A DNA stretch of 64,000 bases from Luscinia megarhynchos (lineage: Eukaryota > Chordata > Aves > Passeriformes > Turdidae), in assembly GCA_034336665.1 (NCBI GenBank), contig CM067569.1:23533320-23597319 (forward strand). Reading direction: 5' to 3'. Shown piece after piece: positions 35,758 to 48,800 of the stretch; position 1 is the first letter of the stretch, and every line of letters begins with the position of its first letter. The notes under the pieces are model-generated. The model searched no databases. It was not told the DNA's origin and saw only the letters and a list, made by a program, of their open reading frames with translations. The translations under genes were made by a program, and so were the position numbers.

Positions 35758-38700
35758 AAATATTAATATTGTTCTTAAAAATGTTTGTGTGGAACATTAT
35801 TTCCGGTAGCAATTGCTTTACAGATTGCAATTGCATTCAAAGAATGACATTCAGATGACCAAATGGTGGTCAAGAAAACCTTGAAGTCTGCCTATGCATT
35901 TTTGTTTTGTCAGAGCACAAAATAGATCAAAAGACTTGTAAATTAAAAGAAGCCCAAATTGTAGTATACATTAAAAGGGATACTTGACACCAAGAAAACC
36001 TTGAAATGGGCATGAGAGACTGTATACAGGGTTTATATACTAATCTCATCATGACTATGTATATGTTTCTTCCTGGCTTGTTTTCCATCACCTCAAGCTA
36101 CATCCATATTAACAAGTACTGTAGGGCAATAGGAATGTTTTTGTAGAGTGAAATATTTGATGGTGAGACAGTGACACCCACCCACATACCTTTCAAGAAT
36201 GAACACCCATTAGATTAGATGTGCCCAGAGCACACTAGGTTTGCTGCTGTAAAACTATTTTCTGTTTAATTTCACCTAAAAGGAATATAGATTTCTTGTT
36301 CCAGAAGAGTTTCATGACATGAATCAAGGCATAGTATGAAATAGTGAAAAATTGGGAAATTTGATTTTAAAAGGTGCACTTTTGAGTATTTAAAATGCTT
36401 ATGTAGATACACCGTGGTGACTTTCTGAAAGGCAACACACATTCTAATTACCCCTGGGAACTGCTGTCCTCTGATGCATCACTATTTGCTCCTTGGGACT
36501 TCTAGCAAACTCTCTGCTTCTGCATGTGAGCATCAGGATCCCTGTGTTTTGTAATGATCCTGTTCTTTTTCCTGTGCCAACTCTCATAGGCTGTTTTGGC
36601 TTTCCAGGCTTTCCAGGAAAAGAGCAGTCTGCTTCTCCAGTGTTTCACCTGACCCAATTACTCTTTTTAAAGTCCATACACAGTTTGAGAATAAACAAAT
36701 AAAGCACGTATTTTCTGTGATAGTCTTATCTGAACACTCAGGCTATTTACCTGTATGGATGTAACTTGTATCTGTTACAAATAGCATTAGAAATAGCATT
36801 ATCACAGCAGAGGAAGGGGGGCCGGTGGTAATTTTCTGAATTCCAAATCTGTGGTGTTGGACCACTAATCTTGATGAAAGAACTACAAAGATTTTTCACA
36901 TGTTTATCTTTTCTTTTCCTGTTGATAAATTGTCTGTCAACTGGATGTGTTTCAACAAATTTGTTGATTGCAATTACTCAGCAAATGTTTGTTAAAATAT
37001 TTCAGGCAGTGAACTGCTGACAACGTTTTTTCTGTCAGTGGTCCTTTGAGTGCTTGCTATTCATTGTTTATATTTGCAATTTGAATTGTATTGACTGCAC
37101 ACACAATCCCCTGATTGAATATAGTTGTTCATAAAAGCAGGTTTCCACATTGGCTCTTTCAAATTTCATCTTCTGTGAAAATATTGTTAACTTCATTCAC
37201 AGCTGTCATTCTCTTTAAACTGAAGCAACTTGGCTGAAGTTTGCACAGAAGTGAGTTCTAAACTAAACATATTTAACTACAGCTTAGTCCCTATAGGCAA
37301 AGGTTTTGTTTGCTCAGCTCTTCTTTTTGGTGATGTGAACAAGCAGTTCTTGTGAAATTTGTGTTGTGTCTTTCTTTGAAGAGTTTAATATGTCATATCA
37401 CATTTTTCTTAACAAAAAGGTGTTTATATCAATTTTGATGAAATGTAGAGCCCGTTCTGATTTGGAGTCTCTATTTTTGTTCAGATTAAGACTTTCTACT
37501 TGTCTAAAGTGGGAATATAACAGTCATGCACTAAACACTACAGCCAGAATGGGTAGAATGCATGCTAAATAGCTATTTAAATATTTACTGTATGAATGTG
37601 CATATTTTCTACCAAAAGTATAGGGGCTTTTTTTTAACAGTCCTTGAATTCTCAGTGACTTGTGGGTAATGAGCTCACAAACAGTTTAGATTCATTGAAC
37701 GAAGCTACTGAAAAACAACAATTTTATTTTAAAGCAAGAAGTAAAAATTATTCTTCTAGAATTTACTTTAAATAGTTCTATTTTGAGAAGACCAAGCATT
37801 CAAATATGAAGAATCTTGTGTACCAAAATTTGTGCAAACTTTTTGGTATATCTTTATAAGACTGATACCATTAAGTGGGTTTTTTAAAATTTGATTTTGC
37901 TATTTGAGCTCTCAACCTTGCAAAGAGAGATAGAAATGCACTTAGATTTCAGAGGAAAATGAAGTTTCATTGTAACTGCTTAATATCAGATCTTGGGAAT
38001 TGATGGAGCTGAAAACCCTGTGTACCTCTTGTGAGGTCCACTTCAAACATAACTTGGAAAGAGGAGGCTCAGAACTTTCTATAGAAAATGTTTCACAGTA
38101 ACCTCTTTTCATGCTTTTATCAGGGTTTCAACTGATAAATATCTAAAAGCATATTCTTTCCGGTTTCTTCTTTCTTCACTGGAGAAATCCATAATTCTTT
38201 CTGTCCCATAACTAATAATTGAGTGGAAATATAATATTTCCCACTTCCTCAGTTTTCCAGATGAATCTTCCTTTATTTTGTTCACAAGCTATTAAGAATT
38301 AACATTCTTCACACAAAAAAGGAACCCTAAAAATCCTCTGATCTGAATAGAAAATGGGAGGAATTTGGACACAGAGCTAGGGTCTGCCTTAAGGGAAAAG
38401 ATATTAGTTGGTTTTGGGTTTTTCTCTTTTTTTAAACCAAAGTTAACTTTTCTAGTACCTTATGGTAATTTTTGTTTCAGAGACTTTTGAAAAATGCTGT
38501 GTGTATAATTCTGATGATTTTCAGTAAATGGTTTTATCAACTAATTTATAAGAGAGCAATAATCCTAAATTTATAAACATATTTACTAAATTTCTCAGCT
38601 TTTTGGCTGACAGGTAAACGTGTTAGGTAAAGAAAATACTGTATTGAGTGATGTCCTATATCTGTAGAGGATATTAGAAATCAATAGCAAAAGAGACTGC

Positions 38701-39179
38701 AAATTAAGTAATGTGGTTAAGCACAGCTGAATGATGCCATTTTAAAAGTTGATTAGGAAAAAATATGCCAATTGCAATGGATCCTATGTGTGTTATAAAA
38801 GGTGGCTGTTCAGTTTGTCTGTGAGAAGGAGCCTGGCTCCAGAGCTGTAGAGTGTGTTGTGCATGGCTTGCCAAGAGGGACAAATTGTGGACCAGTAGTG
38901 ACACACAAGCTGGAGTAAGGTGCTGCAATAAGATACTGCGTGCAAACTCAGAGAATCAGCATTAAAAGAGGTTAAGGAGAATCAAATTCCCCACTATTGA
39001 GAACAACTGGGCTAAAGATGAATAAGAAAACACTGCTAAGATGTAAAGTGGCTGATCAGATAGGATTACTTGATTCTGCTGAGAGTAAGCTACTTAAACT
39101 ACTAACCCAAGGTGATTGGCCAACAAAGAAATGAGGTGACCATTGTGGACTGTCCAACACAGTTCTGTTTGAAGTACAT
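35758..39179. other. Unique AT-rich non-coding DNA
   Basis: No gene was found. The 15-mer 'caagaaaaccttgaa' occurs at 35871-35885 and again exactly 120 bases later at 35991-36005. A perfect 16-bp palindrome, TCAACAAATTTGTTGA, lies at 36952-36967. 'atagcatta' repeats near 36781-36802. Frames are under 75 codons. Confidence 0.55.
36952..36967. repeat. Perfect 16-bp palindrome
   Basis: TCAACAAATTTGTTGA is fully self-complementary with no spacer. Its arms contain an AACAAA-like SOX/FOX-type core in both orientations. A palindrome this short could be chance in AT-rich DNA. Confidence 0.8.
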
Positions 39180-39203
39180 AATTCTTGCTAATTAGCAAGA
39201 ATT
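39180..39203. repeat. Perfect 24-bp uninterrupted palindrome
   Basis: Positions 39180-39203 equal their own reverse complement with no spacer: AATTCTTGCTAA followed by TTAGCAAGAATT. Pairing stops at 39179/39204 (T/T). The centre is a CTAATTAG homeodomain-type core. Uninterrupted palindromes of this length are rare in unique vertebrate DNA. It may be a symmetric protein-binding site or a template-switch product. Confidence 0.93.
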
Positions 39204-41399
39204 TGGCATGCAAATAATAGTCATGATGAAGGTTGGGTTGAATTGTGGAGTTCTTGATTTATTTGGTTAGGGTCTTTTATTTAAAGGCTCTATTGTCTGA
39301 AATTTACAACCACAACAATCTTGCTTATGCCAGGAATCCTTCTGCAGTCAGTAGAATTACATACAATTAAAAAAATATCCAGACTAGGAGGAAGAATTAA
39401 TCTGATCTACCAGGTACAGCTAATAGTTAAAATAAACACATTCTCTGACAGTGGTTTCAGATAACCAGATGTTTATTTTTAATAGGATCACCATCTTCCT
39501 TAAAGAACTGAACACTTCTTTTTCTTTGGCCTCACTGCCAGAAGTTTACTTTCAGGGAGTGCATGCCCTCCCTCATTCTTTCCTGCTGGAAGAACGGGAG
39601 TATCAGATAAAACCCTACTTTGATTTACAAATGTGAAATAGGCAAGAGAAGAGATTCTCACTCTTTTGCTGCTCTTGTTTACATCTGTGTCCATGAACAA
39701 GAGAGATAAAATGTCAATATGCCCTTAAGGAAATTTGTCCCAATTTCCATTGCATAATGATGAATTTAATTCTCTGCATGAGTCTAAATACACTGGAGTT
39801 AAATGAAAAGACCAATCCTGGAAATGTGCTGATACACCAGTATTATTAGTGGTGATACTAATTCTGCCCTCCTATTTTTCTAGTTTGTCTAGAAGTTTTC
39901 TAGGACTTTGAAACACAGAAGAACCTTGACTTTGCCTTTTAGGAAAAGTGCCCTAATGACATTGAACTTCATAATATTTTTAAGGTTCTGAAGAGAGCAA
40001 TCCTTTACTTGTACTTTGCTTACCCAGATAAAGGTCTTGATGAGAATCAGTATCATAGATATGGAGGGTTTACCTCACACTCTTAAATTTCAGATATAAC
40101 CCAGTACTAATATGAGTATCTCTGTCTGAATTTCCACTGAGTCATGGATTAATTTTTGTAGCTGTTTTCTGTCCATGTCATACCACTGACATAATAAAAT
40201 ACCTATTTTGAGTGAATCCCTTAAACTGAAATAAACTTTTGTACTCTGCTGCAATGGGACACTTTTCCACTTGCATTTTGACTGTGTATTTATCTGAGTA
40301 AAAGCAAAAATTAAAAGGAAATAATTCTATTTTTGCTTCATAAAGCATCTCAAATTTTCAAATTTTTATTTAGCTCTTCTACTTCACTATATTTCCTCTC
40401 CTTAAAAAACCTGAACCCTTACAATCTATGAGTAGCAATAAAATCTTTGAGAGATGTTTCTAATAAAAGAACAGTAGCCTGTGAAATGTGCTGCTGTGGT
40501 GTGCAGTAAGTTCACCTTGAACACTTCTTTTATTGAATACTTTGGGGCAAGGATGCCTGATTGTGTGTAAAAGCTTCTCATGTGTGGTATGGAGACCTTG
40601 TGTGCTCCTTCCTTCCTGCCCTTTTCCTCCTCCTCTTTTTATTCAAGGATGCAGCTGCCAGACACAGAGCCATGCTCCCGTACAGCCTTCCCAGGAGGCC
40701 TTGTGAAATCGAGCTGCTCACTGAGTGCCAGCATGCCTTTTGTTCCTTCGAAGGCAGAGCTAGGAGTCTGCTTCCTCTGCCAAGAATGCAGGCAGGCTAC
40801 ATTGAAAAAAAAGAAAATCCCTCAATTTTATTCACTGCACTGTTTCATCTTTTTAAGTAGCTGGCATCTGCAGCTGGTTGTGGCAGGAAAAACCTACAAA
40901 CATCGTACTTGATGTTAATAAATGTGTTTGCCATTAAGTGGCTGTTGTAATGCTTTGCTTGTTTGCCTTTCTGTGTGCACTTTCATCCTTCACTGTAACA
41001 CTACTGCTGCCTTGTAATTTGTCTCAGACATTTACACTGCTGGTTGCAGGTATACAAACCTCTTAGATCAAGTAACTGCTCAGACACTTGATAAAAGGAT
41101 CCGTTTAGCATCTTTCCTACTCTGTCTGCCAAATCCAAGCATAGCCTTGATGCATGGAATACAAGCTGCCTTATAGTCACAGACCACATTTCAGTTCTCC
41201 TTGACTCCTGACTGAATGGTACAAACCATTAAGGACTTTATGTGAGATCTTTAGTGCAGCTGCTGATTTTAGCAGAGTCTAACAATGTCTCCTGTGACAG
41301 CTTTCTATCTCTCCAGAACAGCTGGAGCAGCTATTCCTAGAATCCTCTGAGTGAAGTCTATATTTCAAATAACTGAAAGAGGATCATATAACAGCACTC
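39204..41399. other. Unique non-coding DNA
   Basis: No gene was accepted. A long pyrimidine tract ending in AG at 40646-40647 imitates a splice acceptor and is followed by two overlapping open frames (40561-40860 and 40580-40912), but no donor, domain or clear frame preference follows. The rest is AT-rich and single-copy. Confidence 0.5.
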
Positions 41400-41830
41400 T
41401 CGGTGGGATGGCAGCCATTATCTCCTCTGGAGCATTCCTGCTGTAGAGAGAGCAGGCATCTCAAAACAACACATCTGCAGTTCTGTCAGCTGTTGGGGAG
41501 ATGTTTGCATGCACTGGGAAGGAACAGCTCTCCTTCCCTCTCTAAACTACCCTTTCTTCTTTCTCCTCTGTGCAAAATCTGACAACTTGATAAAAGCAGG
41601 CTTGTCTTAGAGACTGACTAATGAAAGTGCTTGCATCAATTTGGAGCCTATCTGTCCATGAAGAGCACACAGGAGGGTCTCTGACAGTCTGCTTTGCAAC
41701 AAAGCATACAAACGTCTGCTTAACTCTCAGGGACTTTAGTGGGACTTAAGCATGGATTTGATAAGATTAAGTGCTATACTGAGCTGGGATGACTTGAGTG
41801 TGCAGGAGCCTGAATACAATGATGTGAACA
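41400..41830. promoter_or_regulatory. Possible conserved noncoding segment
   Basis: This repeat-free stretch has balanced composition and dense short motifs (for example 'agatgtttgcatgcactggg' near 41501 and 'gactttagtgggacttaagc' near 41732), lying between AT-rich flanks. The appearance is like that of conserved enhancers, but nothing here is diagnostic. Confidence 0.22.
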
Positions 41831-43449
41831 AGACAAGGGAAGAGGGAATGAGGGGTGAGTCCTGCTCTCTTCCCATTACATCTGGGCACAGGTTGTTTGC
41901 TATGACCTGATTAAAGGAGATATGGGAAGCTGTGGATCATGTAAAGCCAATCTTTCACCCTGCAGGTAGTTAGAAGGTATCATAGCAAGCAAGCAGAAGT
42001 GGAAGCTAATGTTCTTTCTCATAAAAATGTCCTGCTTTTAGTTAACAAAGCACCAGACAGTAAGTTACAGCAGTTCCTGTGGCTGTCATCAGTAATGGTA
42101 AGCTCAGTGTTTTTGAACTGTGCTGCAGTACTACACAGCAGCAAGGCTGTAAGAAAAAAGAGCAGTTTGATGGCTGCAAAACAACATAACCAGGGTAACT
42201 GAAATTAAATTCCCTACACTGAACAGTTTCTTGCATTCCAGCCTGTGAACTGTCTTAACTTCCAGTCTTATGATAGCCTCACTAACACAATGCAATTCTG
42301 GCTTGAAAGAAGATGTGCTGTTTGCAAAAGAATAAGCAGTTTTGCATTGTCCCATGTGCATTCTGCTATGGCAGTCTTTCTTCAGCTGAAGTATTTTTTT
42401 TCAGGCTGGCCTTCAAGACAGGAAACAGAGAAAGACTTTCTGTGCCTTTCAATCCTGCAACAGCAAGGAAGCTTTTCATAGCGAAGCCCATTTAAGTTAT
42501 TTGCTAAAGTATTAATGAGTAGCTAAAATAGTTCCTCAAAAATTAATAAAATTAACTTAATGACTTATGGGTTAATAGTTTAGCATTATAGATATATAAA
42601 AATCAGGAAATTAAATTTCTCAGACCCATTCAAAATAGAAGTTTAAAAGGAAAAAATAAGGCAGAGGCAACATTGTATTGTTAGGGTCTGAGGACAGATG
42701 TACAACCCAAGGGGAAATCAGGAAGCAAGGTAAGAAAATGCACAGCAAAATTCAGTGGGTCTGGGCTTGCCTTATATCTAGTTTCTTAGAAAGCATCTGA
42801 AGACTTGATTCCTCAAAACTGCCTTCCCCCCTGACACCAGAGAACAAACCAACAGCAAGGGCCCTCTCTAACAGCTGCAAGAATGGCTCAGCCAGACCTA
42901 TTTGTCTCTCCCCACCTTTAGGAGTCCTTATAAAGAAATCTCATGCTTTCTGGGGTGAGATAGAGGGCACAGCTATCTCCAAGTTGTGACAGTGTGGAAG
43001 GGTCGAGGGGAGCTGACATTTAGGGATGCAAAATACCACCATCCTCAGGAGAAAGGGATTGTTACTTTCTCTTGCTTTGGCTTCTCATCAAGGCAAGCTG
43101 AAGCTGAGCTCTGGTTGCAGTCCAAATTTTCATTTGGAGTGATGTGTTCTTTCAGATGTTGCAGACCATTCAGCTTTACTGTCTGTTGCTGCTTGTTCTT
43201 GATGGCATGGCATGAAGATTTGCTTTTCTTTGAGCTTATCCAAGATCTGTAGATTGCAGCTAAATAACTGGAACTTTTTCTTGCAAGCTGTGAGAGAAAG
43301 AAAGGAAGAATTTTCTTCAGTGTTCTCAGGTCTTTTCTGAACTTTGCCATTGGAGATTTTCTGACTGAGAATTTCACTCTTCTAATTCAGTATTTCGAGA
43401 CGTGAGTGGTAGGAAGGATATGTTTTGTAAGGTGTAATTATCTCTTTTT
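41831..43449. other. Unique non-coding DNA
   Basis: No gene was found. Overlapping frames on both strands at 41999-42495 and 42986-43377 are at most 110 codons, contradict one another by strand, and show no domain. No transposon was recognised. Confidence 0.5.
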
Positions 43450-43700
43450 AACAATGAGCTCCTCAATGCTGCTTTGATTGTGATACCTCTACATCGCCTG
43501 ATTAAATCAAAGCCAGGTTAGAGCATTAGGATTAAGGACGTAAATTAATTGTAATTACATCAGAGCCAGCCAAATTAGCGAGTCATCAGTAATATAAGCA
43601 ATGCTAAATGGCATCTAATTCTGTACAATAATTAATTGGGTTCTTCTACTAAATAAGACCCGACACATTGGTCCTTTATGAATCCACTAAAGGCTGGTTA
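43450..43700. promoter_or_regulatory. Candidate enhancer (SOX, TCF/LEF, homeodomain motifs)
   Basis: In about 190 bases the segment holds a SOX-type AACAATG (43450-43456); a TCF/LEF CTTTGAT (43472-43478) and its inverse ATCAAAG (43506-43512), which together make a 9-bp inverted pair (43471-43479 / 43505-43513); a K50 homeodomain-type GGATTA (43529-43534); TTAATTGTAATTA (43545-43557); and TAATTAATT (43629-43637). It is free of repeats and stands out as the most enhancer-like stretch in the window. The motif content is seen directly; conservation and activity are inferred. A developmental enhancer of a distant gene is the natural hypothesis. Confidence 0.45.
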
Positions 43701-45514
43701 GCCTTGGGCACTTTTGACATGAAACAATTACAGAGGTTCCAAGAAACCAACATGTTTGTCCCCGTTTCCATTTTAAGCTCTGACATTCTGCATTTACATG
43801 CTACTACTAGTTTAATAATTAGGTCCTTGCACTCTTGGATTACTCTTATTTGCTGTGCTTGTCATCCTGGACGTTGCTAAAATGATGCTGCCCACAGAGC
43901 CTGGAAAGAAAGAGTTTAACAAGCTTCAAAGGGCAACGAGAAAATATTCTGTGGTGGGCATTTGACCAGAATGAGCATTCAGAAGACTGCTGATTTCTGG
44001 TGTAATATCAAAGCTGGGTAAAGGAAGATGAAAAGGAAACATTTTCTCAGTAGGTAAACACAAAAAAAATTTAAAATATTTAGAAGAACATTCAGATACA
44101 GTCTAAGGAACTCAAAAATAGTCTGGATAACAAACAATCTCAGCCTCTTCTCCTCCTCTTGACATGTGAAAATTGGAATAAAACCTATCAGGAATGTGGT
44201 GGGATCACCAATATGTATTCTTCTGAAACCAGTCTAGAAAATAAACAATAGCAGACATCCTGTATAGTCTTAAATTTCCAGGTAGCTGGACTAGCAGATC
44301 AATAGGTCTTTTTCATTTCTAACAGCAGCAGCTCTGTTCCACATGTATTCTAGAGATGCTGCTGTTGGCTTCTTACTATTGAAAGTGATTTGTTTCTTGT
44401 TTGTGACAGAGGAAATGCACTACTTGTCTCTCAGAACTGCATGGTTTCCCTCCTGCTGCTCAAAATGCTTTCCAATTAGAGATCCTGCACAAAGAAAAAC
44501 ATATTAGCTGTTCTGAGACCTTCAGTGTAGTCTGACTAACCTTTGTGCAGGGCAGGACTTCAAAAGAAGCAAACCAAACCCCAAACCACCTTTGTATTTT
44601 TTGGATCTGTTGACTTGCCAAGAAGCAGCTTGGCATTGCTCCCAACAGTCATGGAGTACTTGAACAGTGCTTAATTCTGGGTGCTATTCTAATGTAAATA
44701 TTATATACCATATATCTTTCTAATTATTTTCTAATTATATCACAGAGAAGTTCAATTCATGTGTTGTATTTTGGCTTGCAGCTTTTGGTATCAGTAGCAC
44801 ATTTAGTATTGGTGTTCTAGAAAACAGTTTTGGATCTTAGAGCCAGAACTTCATCCTTCTTGGGTGGTTTTGCTCAGGAGTTTAAAGGAGCAATCAAAAC
44901 TGAGGCACAGAATTGTTACCTGTTCAGTTTTCCTCTCTCTCCATTTACAAACCATTTACAAATACAGCAAGGGCTGTACAAGTCCAGGGATGCATTCTGT
45001 TTACTTACTCTGAACAACATCATTTATTAGGATGGCTGTGCCTGGGTGTGGAGACAGCCAGTGCCATGGTGTCATGGTGCACTCAGAACTCTGGAATGAG
45101 CTTCCTCTCCCACTGCTGCTGTTGTGGATGTGGTGATGCCTACAGTTCCCTACCTTGCTTGCAGAATTGTTCATCTTTGCCAGAGGTGATGCTTGAAAGG
45201 AAACTATCCCAATAATGCAGAGATTCAGGTGAATTAGGAGGAGGACCTATAATCACCTAGCATGTAGGGAACAGTGTCTCTAAACCACATTTAAAGTGCA
45301 TGCATTGGTACTGCTGAGAGCAATACACTGAGCAGATTTGTGACAAATGCTGGGGATGCAGCACATTCTTCATCAGCTCTGCAAAGGCATAGCTTTTAGA
45401 CAGATAGTCGTTTTACAAACAAGGGGAATGGTTAAAATCATTTTCTCTAACCTATAGCTTGCTTTTGTCTATCAGTCACTTGAGGTGAGTTTATTCTTTG
45501 TGTCTGATGCAGTG
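43701..45514. other. Unique non-coding DNA
   Basis: No gene or transposon was recognised. A few A-rich runs lie near 44062-44078. The open frame at 44913-45215 (+, 100 codons) has no support. Confidence 0.5.
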
Positions 45515-45850
45515 AATCAAATTAGGGTGCACTCACACATTCCTTTTTTCAGTTAAGCAGCAAAAGAAAGAGAAAAAAATTAAACTGAGAACAGATCGGA
45601 ACAGAAATTCAGCTCCAGGGAAGCACATTTGAATGTGCCCTTATGTGCATTTTTGAATGAGATGCTCTGTCAAGAGGCTTAACACAGTGTGCAAAGTTAA
45701 CTGTCCATATGATTTTATGGGTCGGAGACTTTGTGTTTTGCAGATGTTAAAACTAAAGGCCAATATGCTTCTGCATGGCTCCTTATTATCATATGTGTCT
45801 AAGAGTGCCACCTCTAAAGATAAAAATGGTGCCTCTGACTTTTAATGTTA
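45515..45850. promoter_or_regulatory. Possible conserved noncoding segment
   Basis: This repeat-free block has mixed composition. It contains GCACATTTGAATGTGC at about 45633-45648 (7-bp arms, 2-base spacer) and is followed by varied sequence to about 45840. The symmetric core could be a dimer binding site. The call rests on appearance only. Confidence 0.25.
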
Positions 45851-48800
45851 TACAGCTGACTATCACTATATCTCCTTCTGATTTTTTACAGAATTTTTCC
45901 TTACTTTTCAAAATAATTAAGATTTCATGGGAAAAGTAGTTAAAACTGAAAAAATATTTCTGTAATAATTGGTCTCTTGTCCAGCGTTTGACATTTTTTA
46001 TTCAATCTCTGTATTTAAAGCTAAAATTCAACTGATTTTTTAAAAAAAAATATTTCTTATGCATTTAATTATTATGTCTTTTGGGTTGTTTGTTGGTTTT
46101 TTTAGATATAGGTCAGTGCTGTTGTGTTTTTATGTAATGTCCCCTATAGGAAAGACCTCCTCATGTTCACTTATGTTATAGTGAAACAGGGAACCTTCAT
46201 AATGCATTTGCCTAATTGTCAGATATTCTGAATTCAGAAGTGGTAGCCAGGTAGAGACCTGCTCCAATTTGTTCTCCACTATTTTCTGCAAGGACTGCTT
46301 GCTTCTGAATTCACCTAAGAGTATCCTACTTTTAAAAATTGCCAGTACTAGTTCTGCAGGAAGCACAGCCAATGCCATGAGATTTTTATAAATAAAATCC
46401 AGTGACATTCATAGCCCTGTAATCAATTACTTGGCCAAAGATCTGTTGTAGTGCAAATGTTTATACACTCAGAGTGCCTCAAGGCCTGCATAATCATTTG
46501 GCATACACCATTTGGTCCACAAGTGTAGCGTGGCCTTGCTTACAAAGCACACTCAGGATGGCAATTGGTAGCAGGACACTGCAGTGTTCGAGGGCTAATG
46601 GAAACAGTAAACTTAGTCCTGGTATGGCAGAATAGGTGACTAATCTGAGACTCTTTTAGCCAAAATGTTTGCTACCAAAATTTTGGTCCTATGGGAACAT
46701 ATGGATGAATAGGTACAGAAATAAATGCAGGCACAGACTCTTCTGCACTAGAAAGTATGTTTTTATGCATTTTATAAAAAAATCTAAAAAGGCTGATCAT
46801 ATTATCTGAAATCCTGGATGCCATTTTAAAAGATGAGATATTTTAGCATACCTGTTCAGAAAACACAATATGAGAAAAAAAGGCTCAGCTGTGTTGTGAA
46901 ACACCAGAGTGAGAAGAAAGTAAAAAAAAAAAAAAAATTCAATAGAGAAGATTCTGCATCTAAGTCAGATTTGCTAGTGCTTCTTCAGGTTGCTATCTGC
47001 CTCCTAATTTCCAGATTTATGCTGCCGTGAGTGCTGTCTTACAACTATTTGAAAAATGAAGAAAAAGTTTGTTGTGTTTGCACTAATTCTGTGTGACAAG
47101 TTCTCAAAATTTTCTGTTGCATAAAGCTTAAAAATTGAAAGCAATTGCTTTTTAGAACTCTTGCTTTTTAGAACTCACATCTTGATGTTTTGTTACTTAA
47201 CTAATATTTATTGACATGTAGGGTTACCATTATTGCTCTCAAAAGAAGCAGCCCAATCAAGATATCAGCTAGAAAATGGAAAGAAAATAAATGCATAAAA
47301 TATACAGTCTTCCTTGCCTAAGATGGATGTGGAAGGATGAAAATCTAAGTTCCTTCTCTGGGCATGAATCAGTAAGGCAGCCACAGACAACTTGATCAGA
47401 AAAGTTTACAAGTGTTCATCCAGTGAGAAACTGTTCTTGCTGAAACCAACTGCAGAATCCTTATTAGAGTTTCAGGCTCTGGTTTATCAGAGTGGAACCC
47501 GAGCTGGGTCTGTGTTCTGGTTAGTCAGTGGGTGTCAGTGCAGCTGTGTCTGTAACATGTTACTCCTCATGGCTGCTGCAGTGTGCACTCAATGTTAGTG
47601 ATGCTTAGGAAGGGTTGCCAAGGGCAAGATGTCTGTACCAAGCATGATCCCTCACATCTGAGAAACTTCCATGCTTTTTAGGTAAGGTCTTGTGCTTTCC
47701 GTAAATCAGTTTAAGAGAGCAGGTCAACATCTTATTGTGTCAGACTCAGAAGAAAGTAAAAGTCTCAAAACAGTGTTTTATACCACTGAGAATTGGAAAT
47801 TCTAACACATTATTGACTTGTCTGTGTCACCTTGGGAATGCTTTGCCTTCAACTGGGGTTATTATGCAATACATCTATTGATCTTTGTAGAAAGCAGACA
47901 TGCATTTGCTTACATCCTTTGAAAACAACACCTAGAACCTCTAAAAACCTGTCCTCCAGAATGCCAAAACGGCTTTGGTAAAGCAGATTCCTGGAATTTG
48001 TAGCACATAACACCTTCTGCTTTACCTTTGCTAAGAACATTATTCCTCTATTGGTACTTTCTTTTTGTACTGTGCACGAGCACTAGGATTTGATTGTGAA
48101 TAATTTTGTTGTGTGGGGAAAAGAACACTTGCTTGTCATTAGTTGCAGAACCTGAAGAAATAATCTATAACTTAGTAATGATTCTACAAATAATGTAAAA
48201 CAACTTTAACTGGTAAAAAATGTACAATATATGTCCAAGTTTAATGATAATTCCAATATAAGGAAGTAGAGCATCAAAGCTTGAGGTTGCTGTGGTTCGG
48301 TGTACTTTATTCCAGAATTAAATACCTATCCTCTTGGCAGTAGAAGCCTGTTTTTTGACATCAAACTGTGCCCAGACTAGCACAAACAACAAGTACTGGG
48401 AGGAATAACAGCAGTATCTTCTGATTCAACCTTAGGAGGCCTGGGCAAATTGCCACAGATTACATTTTAGCAATGCAGGTGATAAAAATAATGTTTTTTC
48501 AGGTCTGCTGTTTCTGAACTTTAGCAGTTATTGTCCTGCTCTTAACAGTGAAATGGAAAAAGCTTGTTATTCTAACACTTTCATTTCAGATGCCTTTCTT
48601 TTTTCATTGCCATGGAAATTATAGCTATGAGCAGTGCCATTGGGGAAAAAAAGGTAATGCATATTTCTGAGTTTCAAATGGCTCTTAAACTATACTAATT
48701 CAAGAAATTTCTCTCTCTCGTTCAACACACATATATTTTATATCTGCAAACAGAGATACTACATTAATGTAAATAATTACCTATTATTAGTTAACACTCC

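Noticed and set aside
40561..40912. Possible exon after a pyrimidine tract ending in AG
   Set aside because: Two overlapping frames compete, no donor site or domain is evident, and pyrimidine tracts of this kind are common in introns.
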